Source: Prosapia bicincta (Eukaryota; Arthropoda; Insecta; Hemiptera; Cercopidae). Taken from it: 64,000 nucleotides of DNA. The notes below the pieces were generated by a model. That model ran no database searches and was not told the DNA's origin. It was given only the letters and a program-made list of their open reading frames with translations. Each line of letters begins with the position of its first letter. Positions within the stretch are counted from its first letter, which is position 1. This document shows positions 32,801 to 47,800 of this stretch, piece by piece. A program made the translations under genes and the position numbers. Location of the stretch: positions 135,627,731 to 135,691,730 of the forward strand of contig JBAIZL010000006.1 in assembly GCA_036971475.1 (NCBI GenBank), read 5' to 3'.

Positions 32801-35800
32801 ATTGACATTTTTAATAATTTTGATTATTTAAATTAGATTTATCTTCACTTTTTATTCAGATCTGGTCTTCCAAAAAAAAAATGTCTATATTAACATTTTA
32901 TTTTCTATAAATTATTGAATTGTGCACAATAAATGAGTGTAATTGTTAATAATTAGTTTTCATCATCTTCCATCGCATCAAGTCCAAATTCATTCTCATT
33001 TTCTTTTTCATTCATTCGTAACCTGAAATTATTTCCCTCCTCATCTTCCATAATTTCTACATGAGTGTTTTCCTCTGAGGAAATTCCCAAAGCTTTAGAT
33101 CCACTTTTAGGCGTTCTAGGCTACATGAGCTTCCAGTTGTGTACTAGATAAGTCAGTTTACTGCTTTTTCTGAAGTAAGCCTATACCTTTTCTTACTATG
33201 GATCCAAGAGAAGGTACTGAATGTTCTTTCCGTGGCTGCAGAGGTGACTAGAGCACCCAAGATTCGTATGGCTACATCTGCCAGCTTACAGGTTCCCCGG
33301 AGAGTCCTCCAGCATAGCATTGGGCTTATTTTGATATTGATGGGTGTCATCAATCCATCAAACCCTTCCCATAGGAACTTTCTGACCCATAAGCCTTCTT
33401 TGTCAGTATAGTCAGCCAAATTTTCTTGTACTTTAGGAATATTGAATTTTATTGACTCAATTGAAGTTATTAAGTGTAAGACTGGGTTTATGAGTGCTAC
33501 CATGCTTTCAACTCTTGGCCAAAAAACTGCACATCTAACAGCCTTCTTTTTAAAGCAGGTCAAGATCGGCCTTTGCATTCAAAGATAAGGTTTGTAGTAC
33601 AACTTTGTTCGCTTGCACAAGAAAATGAGCTAGAGTTGAAAAGACACAAGACAGTCAGCTACTGTTCACCACAAGGCAACATAACCTAGAAACTGAACAA
33701 ACAACCTCTTCCCTCCTTTTACTAACAATTGTTGGTAGGCCTACAGGCACTACTGAGGTCAAGTTTCATCAGTAGCACATAAATTCAAAATGTACATAGA
33801 GGGAAATTCAAAAGTTACATTGAATCATTTCCAATTAGGAAAAACAAATAGTTTGAAACATTTAAATTCAACCATAAAAAGAAATTAATTTTAATAATAT
33901 TTTTGATAAATAAATAAGCTACTTAACTGGAATATTTATCAAAACTTATATTATTAGGTTTTTTTTAGCTTATAATGAAATTGATTTTGGGTCTCGGTCT
34001 CATAATCAACCAAGTCCGCTCTCAAAATTTTTATCATGGTTAAAATAAAAGTTTTTTCCATGATATTTCTCAATATTTTTGATTATTTGGCTTTGTTAAT
34101 GATCATTTAGAACCAATTGAGGTTCCAAAACAGTTTTTAGACAAAATAAACCCCATGTAAATGAGTTTATTCCATAAATTCCCCGTTTTGGGAACTTGTA
34201 AAGCCTTCGGGAAGTTCCCTGGAAATATTCCCATTTATAAATTTACTTGCGACCAGACTTTTTGTTAACTAAAGGTTGTTAAATTGTTAACTTACACTTG
34301 GAGGAATCGTTTTCGTCTTACGACTTCTTCAGCCTCCTGTCTTAAGATGAAAACGTTTCCTCCAAGTGTAATTTAACAATTTAACAACCTTTAGTTTCCA
34401 AATAGTCTGGTCACAAGTAATATCAAAGTGTAATAAGTAATTAACAACCAGCTCGTGATGAACGGCAACAAGTTTTCGATATATAAAGGTTATGATAGGT
34501 TTAGTTATGGATAAGTAATATAAACAAAAATTTTGGTATTTATTTAACCGTTCCCACGTGTTCGATTTTAGTAAAAAAATTTGTACTGGGCGATGCAGAA
34601 AGTAATTAGGTATACGAAAAAAATTATCAAAACCTTCTCTTACGCCCAAAAAATTTTGCAAAATAGCAGTTTCACACCCCTCCACGGCACACTTAAAACG
34701 TTACAAATTCAACGTTTCGGTTTTTGTTTGAGGTAGTAATTCGCAAAATGCCTCAAAATGTAATTAAACCTGCTTACAAATTTTGAAAAAAATTAACTTA
34801 AACACTTCAGTTCAACTCACTTTGTCAGGGCTACATGTACGTCTCTGGCCCGTTGTAAGTTCTATCGTTTTTAGTGATAGAAATAAAAGATGTGTAAATG
34901 TTCAATGAAATATTTTCTGTTTTAAGGTCTGTAAGTGTTTGTTTCGTCCTTTTCAATAATTTTTTGACTTATTATCGCAAAAAAATAAGGTCTGTAAGTG
35001 AGTTGTATAATTCTATTAGTTTTGTGTGCCGGGTGAAACGTGATGCTAATAGTGCTTTGTTAAACTAATTTTAAAAATACTTAACTAAGTGAATACGTAT
35101 TTGCTTACTTGCTGACGCGTTTCAAAACATTCGTTCCTTTTACAAAGCTAACCCTCTACTCCGCTTTGTTATAGTTGATTTGTTTTAATAACAGCAAATT
35201 TAATTACATTTCAAAACACTGCGAGTTATTACGTCAAAAAAAATAATAAAAAATCAAGCCAACATATTAAATTAGTTACTTTTTACATGAGCTGGGGAGG
35301 TGGATTTCTATTTTCCAAAATTTTTAATTTGTGGGCATTAGCAAGAGTTTTTATAATTGTTTTTTTTATCCCTGATGACTCTCTGCTTCTCCAGGTATAA
35401 TTTTTTTTGCTAAATTCGAACACTTGAGAACGGGAAATAAATACTAATAGTTTTTAAAGTCAATTCCTACTTAGATCAACAAAGAAAATTTTCAATTTCG
35501 TTACTTTTTATTTAATAATTTCAATTAAATAAAGTAACTCAACATATGTATTAAAACACATATTCTACTACATAACCTATAACATATAATCAATCGTTTT
35601 ATGGAATCATATTTTAAAACTAAAATTAATTCATTAAATATAATGAATTAATTAATATTTGAAAAACCGTATTAACGTTAATTGTAATCAACTACAAGTT
35701 TAAAAAAATGTATTTGAACTTGAGTGGATGAACAAATAATATTTTATTAACGATTGAAACGATTTGAACAAGATATATAAGAGGAGAGCTTGAACTAATA

Positions 35801-38800
35801 GAAGGAATTTTAAAAAATAATAAGATTACTAACACTAAAATTGAATTTTGCAGTTGGTTGATCAAGGCATATTTCAATGCAAGTTGAAGTTCAATATCAA
35901 ATCTTGTGATTTCACATATACGATTTTAAAAACATTATAACGTTGATTTTAAATATCAAACAAAATATGTTTTCAAAGAACCATCATATGTCAACATAGC
36001 TGTAAATGTAGCACATTGTTTTACAATCGTTACACGACTATAACGGAGGACATCTATTCTATTTGGCTAAATCATGTACACAACTTAATTTTTTTTCGTT
36101 TACCCAAAGAAACAAAGATTTTTGTTCTATTCGAACTAGATAGGTAGTAGCTATATTGTATATTTAGTATAAAGTTACTTCATAAAGGATTCTGTTTTAA
36201 TAGTAAGGTTGATTTAAGACAATATTTAACCCATTGCGGATTAAATGTTTCACGATTTGAGTAATCCACCAGTTTTTGATCGATTCCGAATTCAGTTGTC
36301 ATGGCACTTGAATTGAGCTGTGCTAATTTATTATTTTGTAATTGATTATTTATAATCAATATTAGAAAAAAATAATAATTATGATTTAAAATATGTAAAA
36401 TGAATAAATAGTAAAATGCTACATGATATAAGGCTTAGTGATGGTTTCTCCTAGCATTCACACAACTAATTATTCACATTACATTTGTAAAAAAAAAATT
36501 ATAATAAAATAACCTCAGAAAAATATTTACACATACATTAGAACTCCAATTATCCGAATCATTGTCACCCATTACTAGTTGTCTGTCCCGGCCCAACTGT
36601 CACTATTAACTTTGATTAGTCAGTCAGTGTTTATTTTATTGGGATCAGTCTGTTGTTTTGTTTGTGTTTCATCGTTCATCATGGCTTATGAAAAAAAAAT
36701 TAATTGTCTTATCATTACTGGATAAAGTAATTATAGATCAATCAGATATGGAGTTATGGGTAAACGGCAGAAATGTACGGTGTTGGAAAATTAACAATTT
36801 CTGACACTAACCCTTTGAAAAGTGAGAGTTTTATTGGGAAAGGAGTAGTGGCGTACCGATACCTCATTTAATAGTTTGGCCCAAAGTAGTAACGATGTAC
36901 CGTATCGGATCCACATTTTTGTTTGTGGTACTTACACACAATCTATTCATCCTGGGCTATCCAGGCAAAACCCTGTGTTTAGATGCTCAGGAAAAGGAGA
37001 GAAACCTAAGCAAGTTCAAGGAAATGTACTTTAGATAAAGTATATGTTTCCTTTAGGTTTTATAAATTTTACATTTTAATCTTTTTCCACTTTAATCAAC
37101 AATGGTTACACATCTGTTATGCTCTAGCTATCTTGAAAAACTTATTTTGGTAAACGTTTATTTGGGTTTTGGCTAGAACTTTCCAGAATTCCTTTTTTAA
37201 CTCCGACACCATGTACTTGGGTCCATTAAACTGATATTATCTCGATGGTTATGTTTTTTTTGATGTCTCAAATTTTGGAACATAGGTTAAAATCATTAAC
37301 ATTTTGTTCTGACTTTTGTATTTAAAAATTGTGTTTAGATTTTGTAGAATATTAATTTAATTCTTCAATGTTAACATCTTCAGAGTCTGAATCTACATTG
37401 ATATGAAGAGCTTTTATTTATTCTTGAGTTTATATTTCAAACTTTCTTAATAGTCTAATTTTTTTATTTAACCCATTCACTACCAGATTAATCATAAAAA
37501 AATGTGACCCCTCAGTATCAAATATATTTTTTGATTTTTATAGTTTGAATTGATTAGCATGCCAAAAATAAATTATTAAACACTCACCTTAGCTGTTTCT
37601 TCAATGTGATTTTTTACACTAATGAACAAACATATTTACAAACTTTTTACAATATTTACACCAATTTAGTTAAATCTTAATAGTTTGGGTATGATAATAT
37701 TTTAAAACAGTCTTCCAAATGTAGTGGAACTTACATTTTTTGCACTGGTATACAGTTTCTTTCCTTTCCCCCTGTTTTTTACAGACTTTACATCGTCTTA
37801 AAAGACCTAGTATTAGACGTTGATAGAAATTTTTCAATAAAGTGCCCCCCCCCCGGCAGAGGAGAATCTGTGGAAATGGATGGTTGTCAAGAAGTTTATC
37901 TGTTTGGTAGCTGTGCGGACTGTAGGAGTTGTTCTGCTAAGTTTGTGTAAATGTTTGTATTTTTCCAAAAATATTATGAATAACACTGGCATTGTAAAGG
38001 GTTACATCAAATAAATACAAAAATATTTTTGTGTAACTTTTATAGTACCGACGCATTACTGGAAAAGAAGACAATTTCTGATCTTGTTTATCCACACCTC
38101 CCATGTTCTTATAGTAGACAACTACCACATTCGGCTTCATGGTTTCCTTCTTCCTTTTAGTAGTTACTTCTTCAAAAGAAGGAATGTCCATGTAGTGTAC
38201 TCAGCACCATCACATCTTTCTTGTCTTTCCATTTCATGCATAACAAGCCGTTACTACTTCTGAAGGAAAGTTCTCCTTTTTTAAGTTTTATATTTTTCAA
38301 ATCTGTTGGCAAACACTTTCTATTTGTATGGATTGTTCCTACAGCATAGGTGTTTTGCTTCAAAAGTTCAGCAAACAATTTGGAAGAAGTATCTAAGTTG
38401 TCCATAAAGATTTGTCGTCCATTCCCAAGTAAATCAGAACATATGTCCAATATTAGATGTTTGCTAATAAAAAAATTTTTTAGCTCAGGAGCAATATTTT
38501 CTTCTTTAACTGTATAAAATTTAAAATTATAGCAATAGCCTGTTTCTGCATGACATACTTTATAAATTTTGATTTCAAAACGGGCTTGTTTGGATGGGTT
38601 GAATTGTATATACGATAATCTTCCATGAAAGGCCATGAGACTTTTTATCTACCCATATTTTTTCTCCTGGTCAAAACACTTTTTTAAAACTATTCAATAT
38701 TATATCTAAAACAGGCCTAATCTTTATAAAATTATGTGTGGAATCAAGAGATGATGAAAATTGTAAAAATTTACTTATTATATAAAATCTATTGTGAACC

Positions 38801-41800
38801 ATAACTTCTTCAAATATTGGAGTATGCAAATTTTTACGAGTAGACCAGCAATCACTTATTATAGGTTTCAGGTTTTGTTATATTATAATTATGATGACAA
38901 AATCTGCCTTTAGTTCATCTATTCTGACATCCATCCACTTACAGTAAACTCCCGATTATCCGTGGGCGGATTAACCAGTTTGCGGATTATCCGGGGTCTC
39001 CCATTGTTTTACAAATATCCAATTTTTATTCCAATCAGATTCATGTGTTTAAATTTCCAAACGGTGAATTGCGATGTAAATACATATAAGGCCTAATAGA
39101 AGTTAAGATGAAGGTAATAGATATGTAAATATGTACGTACTAATTTTTACATTGAAAGGGAAGCATCCCGACGCGGGCCAGCAAAATAAAAGGAGCGAGC
39201 AGACTGCTGTATATAAGAGACAATGATAAAATGCTTGGACGCCCGAAAACCTAATATGTATCATAAGATTGTAAACAAATGTCAGCTAATCTCGGCTATA
39301 AATAGTCTAGGACGTGACATATGCATTATCCATGTCTGTCATATACATTATCGATCTTTATGGCTTTGTGACACACGTGGCACATGTAGACACTGTGCGA
39401 CAAAATGGTTCTCAAGAAACTTAGATCGCACATTAAAGCTAAATCAATGCTCACAAAAAAACAGACGAAAGTGACAGATTTTTTTGTTAAAAAGTGAAAG
39501 TATTATGTGTAAAGGAAATTACATATGTACACATACATACTTACTTTTGACATATACTTATGTACGTATTGTAAATAGTTAAGACATATAAATGTACATG
39601 TTATAATCCGTCAAATACATCGATATTTTAAATTATTTTCCGTATTTATATTGTCCTCTGAAGATTATTTGTGAATTGCATTAACCGGGGTCATTATATG
39701 TGTAACTTATGGTATAATAATCGATTATCGATTGTTTTGCGTATTCTTTGTTCATAGCGGATTATCCGGGGAATTCGTTATCCGGCGTTGCCGGGCCACC
39801 CTATTCCACGGATAATCGGGAGTTTACTGCATATGAAGTATCGCCTTCAGCAGTAATTTTATCGTGAGCGTACTTGTTGGTTTCATCTGCAATACGCATC
39901 CAAAAATCATCTAAAAATTGATTCAGTATTTCTAATTTAAAGGATTTGTTGAATAAACGTCGTGAAATAATAGGATTTACTCCTGAATTACCACTAAATC
40001 TTAAACTATTTACATTATTAGGCTTAGAAACCCACAACCAATCTGTATCACTAGACACACAACTCGGTGTTATCGTATTTTCATCGCCGTCATTACTACT
40101 TTCAGAAGAACTATCATTTTCACTAACCCCACAGTCATTTTCCATTACTTCTTCATCACTGGCAAATAATACAGTATTTATGAACTCTGTAAATTCTTCT
40201 GAATCAGGAAATACCTGTGCACGATTACCCATTATAAAATGTAAACTGTACAAGGAACGTAGCCTAAGAATGCACGTGCAAACACTTCTAAATAAGAACA
40301 AAAACAGAACTAAAATAAAAGTTATATTTACGGGAACACCAAACAAAGCGTATAGAAAACAGCTGTACATAACTAGACACCAACACTATCTATTATAATA
40401 CAAGAAAACCTTTTTAAAACTACAGGACGGACGCTGCACGTCTTTTGTATTTACGAAGCTCAAACAATGATGACGGGCAAATTCTAGTATTGAATAGGTA
40501 AATTGTTGTATTTTCAATAAGCAATTCACCATCTATATGCTCTTATAGAGATGACTTTAAAGGCAATACTAAATATGGGTACTGTGTTAGCTAAAACATT
40601 TTTAATTCTGTGATATAGTAAGTTATAATATATTTTCTGCCTTATTTTTGATGAAACATTATATTTTGTAATGAACCCTTTAATTTATTTTGTTCTTGAA
40701 ATACAAATTCGATGGACCTATAGTGGTGCATTGATTACAGTAAATATCCTGGTTGTAGGCTGACACCTCTTCTAACCTATATTGAGAATAGAGTCTACTA
40801 CTAAGCTAATTTAATCAAAAGGTGCTATATATTGTGTATTCCTAGTTTTATGGAATCATTAAGGATCTTCCACATATCCTTCTGGCTACAAGAGCAAATA
40901 AAAGTTGACAGTTGTATGTAATCCTCCTACGAAGTAGGTCTACTTCAGGTGTACATCCCTCTGTACTTGATGCTAAAGTCCTTCTTTTATTTATCCTCAC
41001 ATCCTTTTCGCTACAAGAGCATGTAAAAGTAGATGCCAGTATGTATTCCTCCTACAAAGTATGTCTAATTCGGGTGTACATCCTTCTATACTTGATGCTA
41101 AAATCCTTCTTTTATTTATCCACACATTCTTTTGGCTACAAGAGCATGTAAAAGGAGATGCCAGTATGTGATCCTCCTACAAAGTATGTGAATTGCGGGT
41201 GTACATCCTTCTATACTTGATGCTAACATCTTTCTTTTATTTAGCCACACATCCTTCTGGCTACAAGAGCGTATAAAAGTTGACACCTGTATGTGATCCT
41301 CCTACGAAGTAGGATTACATTTACAAAATCGGGAATTACCTCAGCTCACAGGAAGTTTCTATATCATATTTACAATTACAAACAAGAATTTGGATCCATA
41401 TATAGAATCATTTTGCCTTGAAGAAGTAAAGGATAATGGTCTTTTGTAAATAATTTTGAGGGTCAGAATAGGCTGTTGCAGTAAGTATTTTATCTATGTC
41501 TATAAATGTTTATATTTTCTAAATTGTTTTTTTTTTTTCAGGTATATAGTAAACTCCAAGTGGTTTGACACCTTCAAGAAATTTATTGGGCTAGAAGAAA
41601 AAGAAAGGAACATCTTTGCCATAAATCCTGGCCCAGTTGATAATTCACCTTTGTTTGGTAAGTTTTTAATTTTATTTAAAACTAGCTTTACCCATTGCTT
41701 GTTTCTGCACTACCAAAAGAAAGGTATGATAAAGGAAACTTATGAAAAATTTCAATTAAAAATTAATCTAATTACATTTGGAAAGTATTTCAAATTGCGG

Positions 41801-44800
41801 TTTCAATTCTATTTATTTATTCAAATGCTTTTGAATAATGTATCTTCCAATACAATTCTTATCCTTTTTGAAGTTTTATGAATAACTGATTTCATGTATT
41901 CTAACCATGAACTTACAACTTCTGATAAACAGCTATAGCCACTGCCCTATGAAATCATTTGGCATGATAGATTACTAAATAAATTTCAATAAGTATTTCT
42001 AAAAATGGTGTGTACAAATAATAACCTAATTCATATCATTCTCAAAATAGTATAATATAACTTACACGTTAAAACAGCTGTAATGTACACCTAATATGTA
42101 CTAAAATTCTTGTATGAAACATGTTGTCACCTAATTTCCCAACTGTATGTAGTAGCTAGATTACTGCCATTTATTTATTATTAGTTGTAATTATAAGAAT
42201 AATTCATAGATTTAAATTTAAATGACTGAATGGCAGGTTAGAAAAATAGTAGCATATTCTAAATGAATTCAGTATTCAATATAATTTAATTTCGTTGTAC
42301 ACATGTGCACTATTTATCACAGGATAGATTGTACTATGGCAGAAACTTTCGCAGGAATGTTCTCTATAACTTGGACAAAGTTTTATACCAATCTGATTAT
42401 TTGCATCTGTATTTAAATGCCCAGATTTAAATTTAAGGGACTGAAAGTTCTGTGAGAAAAGTTTTAGCATTATTAACACTTGAATAAGAGGACAGAGAAT
42501 TTATTAAATTCAGAGAGTTTAGTTTGCACAACTAAGTCCTCTTAAGTAATTAACAAATCAATTTTTTTTATAATTCCTGAAACAAAATGTTTTATTTTCA
42601 GACGAAACTAAAGTGGAGCTCAAGGAAGGGCTGTTTGAGGATGTTGATTTCGTGTTTGTACCAGCAGATGTTTGGGATTTGCTAGTTTCGTGGTATGGTC
42701 AGATGGAAGACCAAACTCCCATTGCTAAAAGGGTGAGCACTATTAACTATTTTACTAAATCAGTAATTTTAACTCCTATCAAGACCAGTTTGTGTTTTCA
42801 GGGAATTCAATAAAATATTTGTATTTTATATTAACAATACTAATGCTGATCCTCATGACAACTAACTTTCATACACAACAGGCTATAATTGGATTAATGG
42901 TGAAACAAAATGTCTTTGTTTCAGACATATACCTGTGGAGCATTTGTCAGGCATTTCAAAATAGAAGTGTACAAATTAGAACTTTACCTATGTGATAATT
43001 TCGATATGAAAAACGGTGTTGTGAGAAAATTCAGCAGGTCGGATCCCGTAAGTGAGTATCAGTTTAACTTGCAGGTTTGGCTTTATATTTTTAGTTTTTA
43101 ACACTAAACTATAATTCACAACATTACTAATTCATAGTATAGACAATGACGTTATTTGGTTTTGCAATGGACATGTACTATTCCTCTAACTATGAATTTC
43201 TAACTGTTTATCTGATATAAAGTCAACTCCTGATAATTTGAGGGAGGATAATTTGCTTCGCAGATGATTCACGATTAAAATTCAATTGAATATTCATCTA
43301 TTGTAATAAAGGTTGTAGACATTTATATAATGATAAATAGATTCTACAAAATATAATGTTCAAGCAGCATTAACAAACAAATCATTCAGTTTATCACTAG
43401 GAACAGACATTTTTTATATTTATCTGCACCAGGTGCATTTATGTTTATGATACTTGTATTACAACAAAAATGAGGTAAGGCAACCCTATACCTTTTTAAA
43501 ACTAATAGCACAATTTTGTTATATGTTTAAAGTCATGTTAGAGAAAATCACAGGGCCATTGGATGATGTACTTCAATAAACACTGATAACAATAAACATC
43601 AATAAATAAGAAAAATTTTGCTGAGATTAAAACAGTTTAAGAGAGCAACATTTATGTTTATGTAGAGAGCAGTTTATGTTTTTTTTAATTATTTCCTGAT
43701 TTCATTGTAGTTGTAAACGTATATTATTGTACATGTTTTCAATTATTTCCCGATGTCAGTGTAATCGTGAATGTATATTATTGTACATGTTTTCAATTAT
43801 TTCCTGGTTTCAGTATAGTCAAGAATGTACATCAATGTATGTTGTCATTTATTTCCTGATTTCGGTGTAATTGTAAATACATTAATGCATGTGGTTTTAA
43901 TTATTTCGTGATTTCATTATTACTGTAACTGGAATTATATTTGCATTACTAAGTCTATTCTAACCAAACATTTTGTATCTTTATTGTTATGTATGCATAT
44001 ATTAATGGGAAAACTATTTACTTTCACTCTTTCGTTTATGTTGCTCTATTAATATTATGTTTCATATTTTGCAAATTTTAACATAAAAATTCATAACTTT
44101 TCTTATGTTTTCTGGTGTTTGAAATCATCAGTTTCTTTGTTATAACGTATTTTTGAGTAAAATAAGAGAATAAACCAATCGAAGTTGACTGTCATTTAGT
44201 CACGTATTACTAAAAAATTGAAATATTAGCACAGAAACATTAAAAATAATAGATTTCATTACTAGGCCTATATGTTTTTCCTAAAATATTTCTCTACCTG
44301 TATTTTTGTATTTTCAGTCCATTGTAATTCATTTGGATTTTGTTGTTGAGTAGGTTATTTATTTCAGTGCAACTATAAAAACATTCAATTGCATCTAGAA
44401 AAATAAAACTTAGAGTTTATAGGTATTTTGCCGATTTGGTAATTCACAGTATTTGCATGAATTAGTGTAAATAATCAAGGGTGGCATAATGGTCAATAAA
44501 TACAGTCTTAAAACTGTCTCAAAACTGTATGAGACAAGAAGGAATGTTCCAAATGTGAAATTCAAAGACATCTATTTTGAAGTAAAAAACATTTAAATTT
44601 ATCGATTGAATATGTGTAAACTAAATTAGTTATGTCAATTTTTAGTTTTAAAAAAGTCTAATTTGACTGCTCATTCCTTTTAGTGTTGTAAGGTTTTTTT
44701 CACAAATCTTAATATCCTGTAATTATGAAACAAATTTTGTTTTAATTACAAAATAGTTTTTGTTTACTTTATTGATTCTTTTGATTACATCACTAAAATT

Positions 44801-47800
44801 AAGCTACATAGCCACAGGTTAGTAAATGATATTAATCTCTTTTGCTGAAATTATCGTTGGAACTCTGAACAATCAGTTGCTATCACTTTAGAATAAATAA
44901 ACAAAAGACACTTTCTGGGTAATTAAATGCAGAACAATAGAGAGAATGACTCATATCTACTGATAGAATAACCATTCTGTTTATAAAGACTGTAGGTTTT
45001 TCATTCTTAACATAATATTATGCATACACAAGCAACAAACCTATTTTAATTGTTTGACTTACAATAGCATATCTAATGTTAATATTTAGAAGTAAATGTA
45101 GAATTGAAAGTTTGTCAATAAACTAAAGGACTCTTTAATATAGAGGTGTTTGTATTAAAAGGTTTTATTATATAAGATTACTCATTATTGGGTAAAACAG
45201 GCTCATACAATTTTAGTGCGGTTACTCATTATTGGGTAAAACAGGTTCATAGAATTTTAGTATAGTTATCAATTGTAGCTAGGAGCCTGGTTATCGATTC
45301 TAAAACTTAATCATCAGTAGTGGCATACTCTACTTTGTTTTACTGTTATTTGTAAAATATGCAGTGCTATGTTTTTTTACTGCAAAAAAGTCAGTATAGA
45401 AATTGCTCAAGTTATTCAGTCTTTGTTGTAAATATGTTTGTCCAAATCCAGTCTTTCTAAATATTTCATTGTTGCAACAAATGTTGATTGTACAGATGTA
45501 ACATATATTGAAATGGTTCATTGTTACAGACAAATATTGATTGTATATTGTTACTTGTAAATGTTTAATGAAGCTGAGAAAATTATCACAATTATGAATA
45601 AATTGGGGGAACTTGGACCGACCCCCTGCCAAGCTGATACCTTTACCTAAAGTCATGGCATTAATCAGTGGTTATGATAATACACCAAGGGCAGAAACGT
45701 TTAGTGGCTGCATAATATCTCTAGTCACTGGTGACTCCATATTTTCAAAAATATAATAAAACAAGGCTCACTATTAAATTCCAGAAATCAAACACAGAAT
45801 TTGTTGTGGCAGAATATATGTGGAAGTTCCCAAAAATACCAAAGGGGGGATGGAAAAAGTTATCTATAGTTTGTTAGTCTGCTGTAAAGTGTTACAAAAC
45901 TATCACTTTGTATTGTCAACTTTCTTTTTTAAACTGGACAAAACAAAACTGTTAAATAGTTGTCCATGTACACAACTGTCTCTTCTGAAAAAGTCTTGTA
46001 TAAGTCGGAAAATAGTTTTTATTGTATGACCTTTACCACCACCGGGGTATGCACCAATTCCCTTATGAACAAAATGGCCTTTTCTGAAAAAGTCTTGTAT
46101 AGGTCGGAAAATAGTTTTTATTGTATGATTTTTACCATCATCGGTGTATGCACCAACTCCCTTATGTATAAAATGGCCTTATCTGAAAAAGTCTTGTATA
46201 AGTCAAAAAATTTTATTGTATGATTTTTACCATCATCGGGGTAAGCATAAACTTCCTTATGTACAAAATGGCCTTTTCTGAAAAAGTCTTGTATAGATCA
46301 GAAAATAGTTTTTATTGTATGACCTTTACCACCATCGGGAGTATGCACCAATTCCATCATGTACAAAATGGCCTTTTCTAAAGAAACCTTGTATAAGTCG
46401 GACAATAATTTTTATTTTATGACCTTTACCACCATTGTGTGTATGCACCAATTCCCCTTATGTACAAAATGGCTTCTTCTGAATAAATCTTGTATAACCC
46501 GGAAAATAGTTATTATTGTATGACCTCAACCATCATTGGGCGTTAGCACTAATTCCCTGGTATAATCACAGAAACATAACTGAAGGCCCTCTCATTCAAT
46601 AAAGAATATATTTTGATCCTGTATTTGTGGCACTTGCCTTTGATGTATTAGTGAAACATCAAACGGTCCTTGTCTTATTACTATTTCTCAATCGATTGTC
46701 AGTTTATGGTCTGGGTAGTAAATTTCTCTCATCTGACTGAGATTATCTAAGATTATTATAAAATCTAATTTCATAAGACACATTTTAGGAAACAGATTTC
46801 CAACTGAGAGAAAGTGATTTAGGGGGGTTACGGAGTAAAAGATGTGCATTAAGGGAGTAAGGCTGTGAAGAGAGTGTCTGACTATAACAATAGTAAATCT
46901 GAGGCTAGTCTTGTGTGGTTTAACCTCTGGATGGTGATAAAGATTTCTGTCTCTGAGAATGTCTAGTCTCAATTCCATAGGAAGGCCGAAGTCGTAGTTG
47001 TCCCAGATAGTAGGAGGAACTGAGCCTCCAGCGAGGAAGCAAAGACCTTTGCCTTCTCTTCAGAAGATTAGATAAGTTTGGTGGAGCCCTGTAGAGGATG
47101 ATTTGATCTCTTACGCAGGAGCTGGCTAGTCTCTTTCCACATGGTGCCATCAAGAGTTGTTAGTGAGACTGGAGAGAGGGGTATGAATTAGTAATGATGG
47201 GGGATGAAGGGAGTTTCAAGGTGCAGATATTCATGTGTGCGTTGCTGGACATCAAAATTTCAAATAGGTTTCTCTTAAAAATTAATCAGGAAAATATGTC
47301 CAAGAATGTGTTTACTAGCAGCTCGAATTATTATTATTTAACAGAAGACCAGACTAGTTAAAAAGCAGCCAATGCCGAAAAAACAGTTAATTGTTATTTA
47401 GCACTTACCAAAAAGATTAGATTTTGTTAGTATTGTTTGTAAAGTTTGTAGAATGATGATGCAGGTAAGCTTATAGGCTGTTATAGAAGCCAGATGATAA
47501 ATGATGAAAGTTGCTAAAAACACTAGCACAAAAGGGTTAATAAAGTCACTTGTAAACACTAAAGCATATGAACGAAGACTAATGTTAAAATTCACTGTAA
47601 GAGGCAATAATTAATGTGCAAACATAGTTAAGCCAATGATGATAAGGGTTGTGCAATTCTCATCACCGATTAGTTGGATTAGTGCGCCTTTAATTATTTT
47701 TACTTTCTTCTTGTTTTGTCTAACTCGTCCCTTGTTATTATGTTTTAGTCCCCATTATTTAGATAAAGCAAGTGCATCACGTTTCTGATGCCTAAGGGTA

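Larger units (their letters stand above)
37472..40499 (-). mobile_element. piggyBac-type transposon, interrupted by a Tigger derivative
   Basis: The left end is TTAA (37468-37471) then CCCATTCACTACCAGA. The inverse of the right end reads ACCTATTCAATACTAGA next to a TTAA-like TAAA, so TIRs and TTAA target are recognisable though mutated. The minus strand encodes a piggyBac transposase from 40232 to about 37670, split by an 888-bp Tigger-type insertion (38942-39829). Without the insertion the reading frame continues. Confidence 0.82.

Noticed and set aside
39946..40398. 150-residue plus-strand frame
   Set aside because: Shadow of the piggyBac transposase N-terminus on the minus strand.
43041..43047. 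GTAAGT at 43048 as the exon 4 donor
   Set aside because: It would put exon 5 out of frame; GTGAGT at 43052 restores phase and ungapped family agreement.
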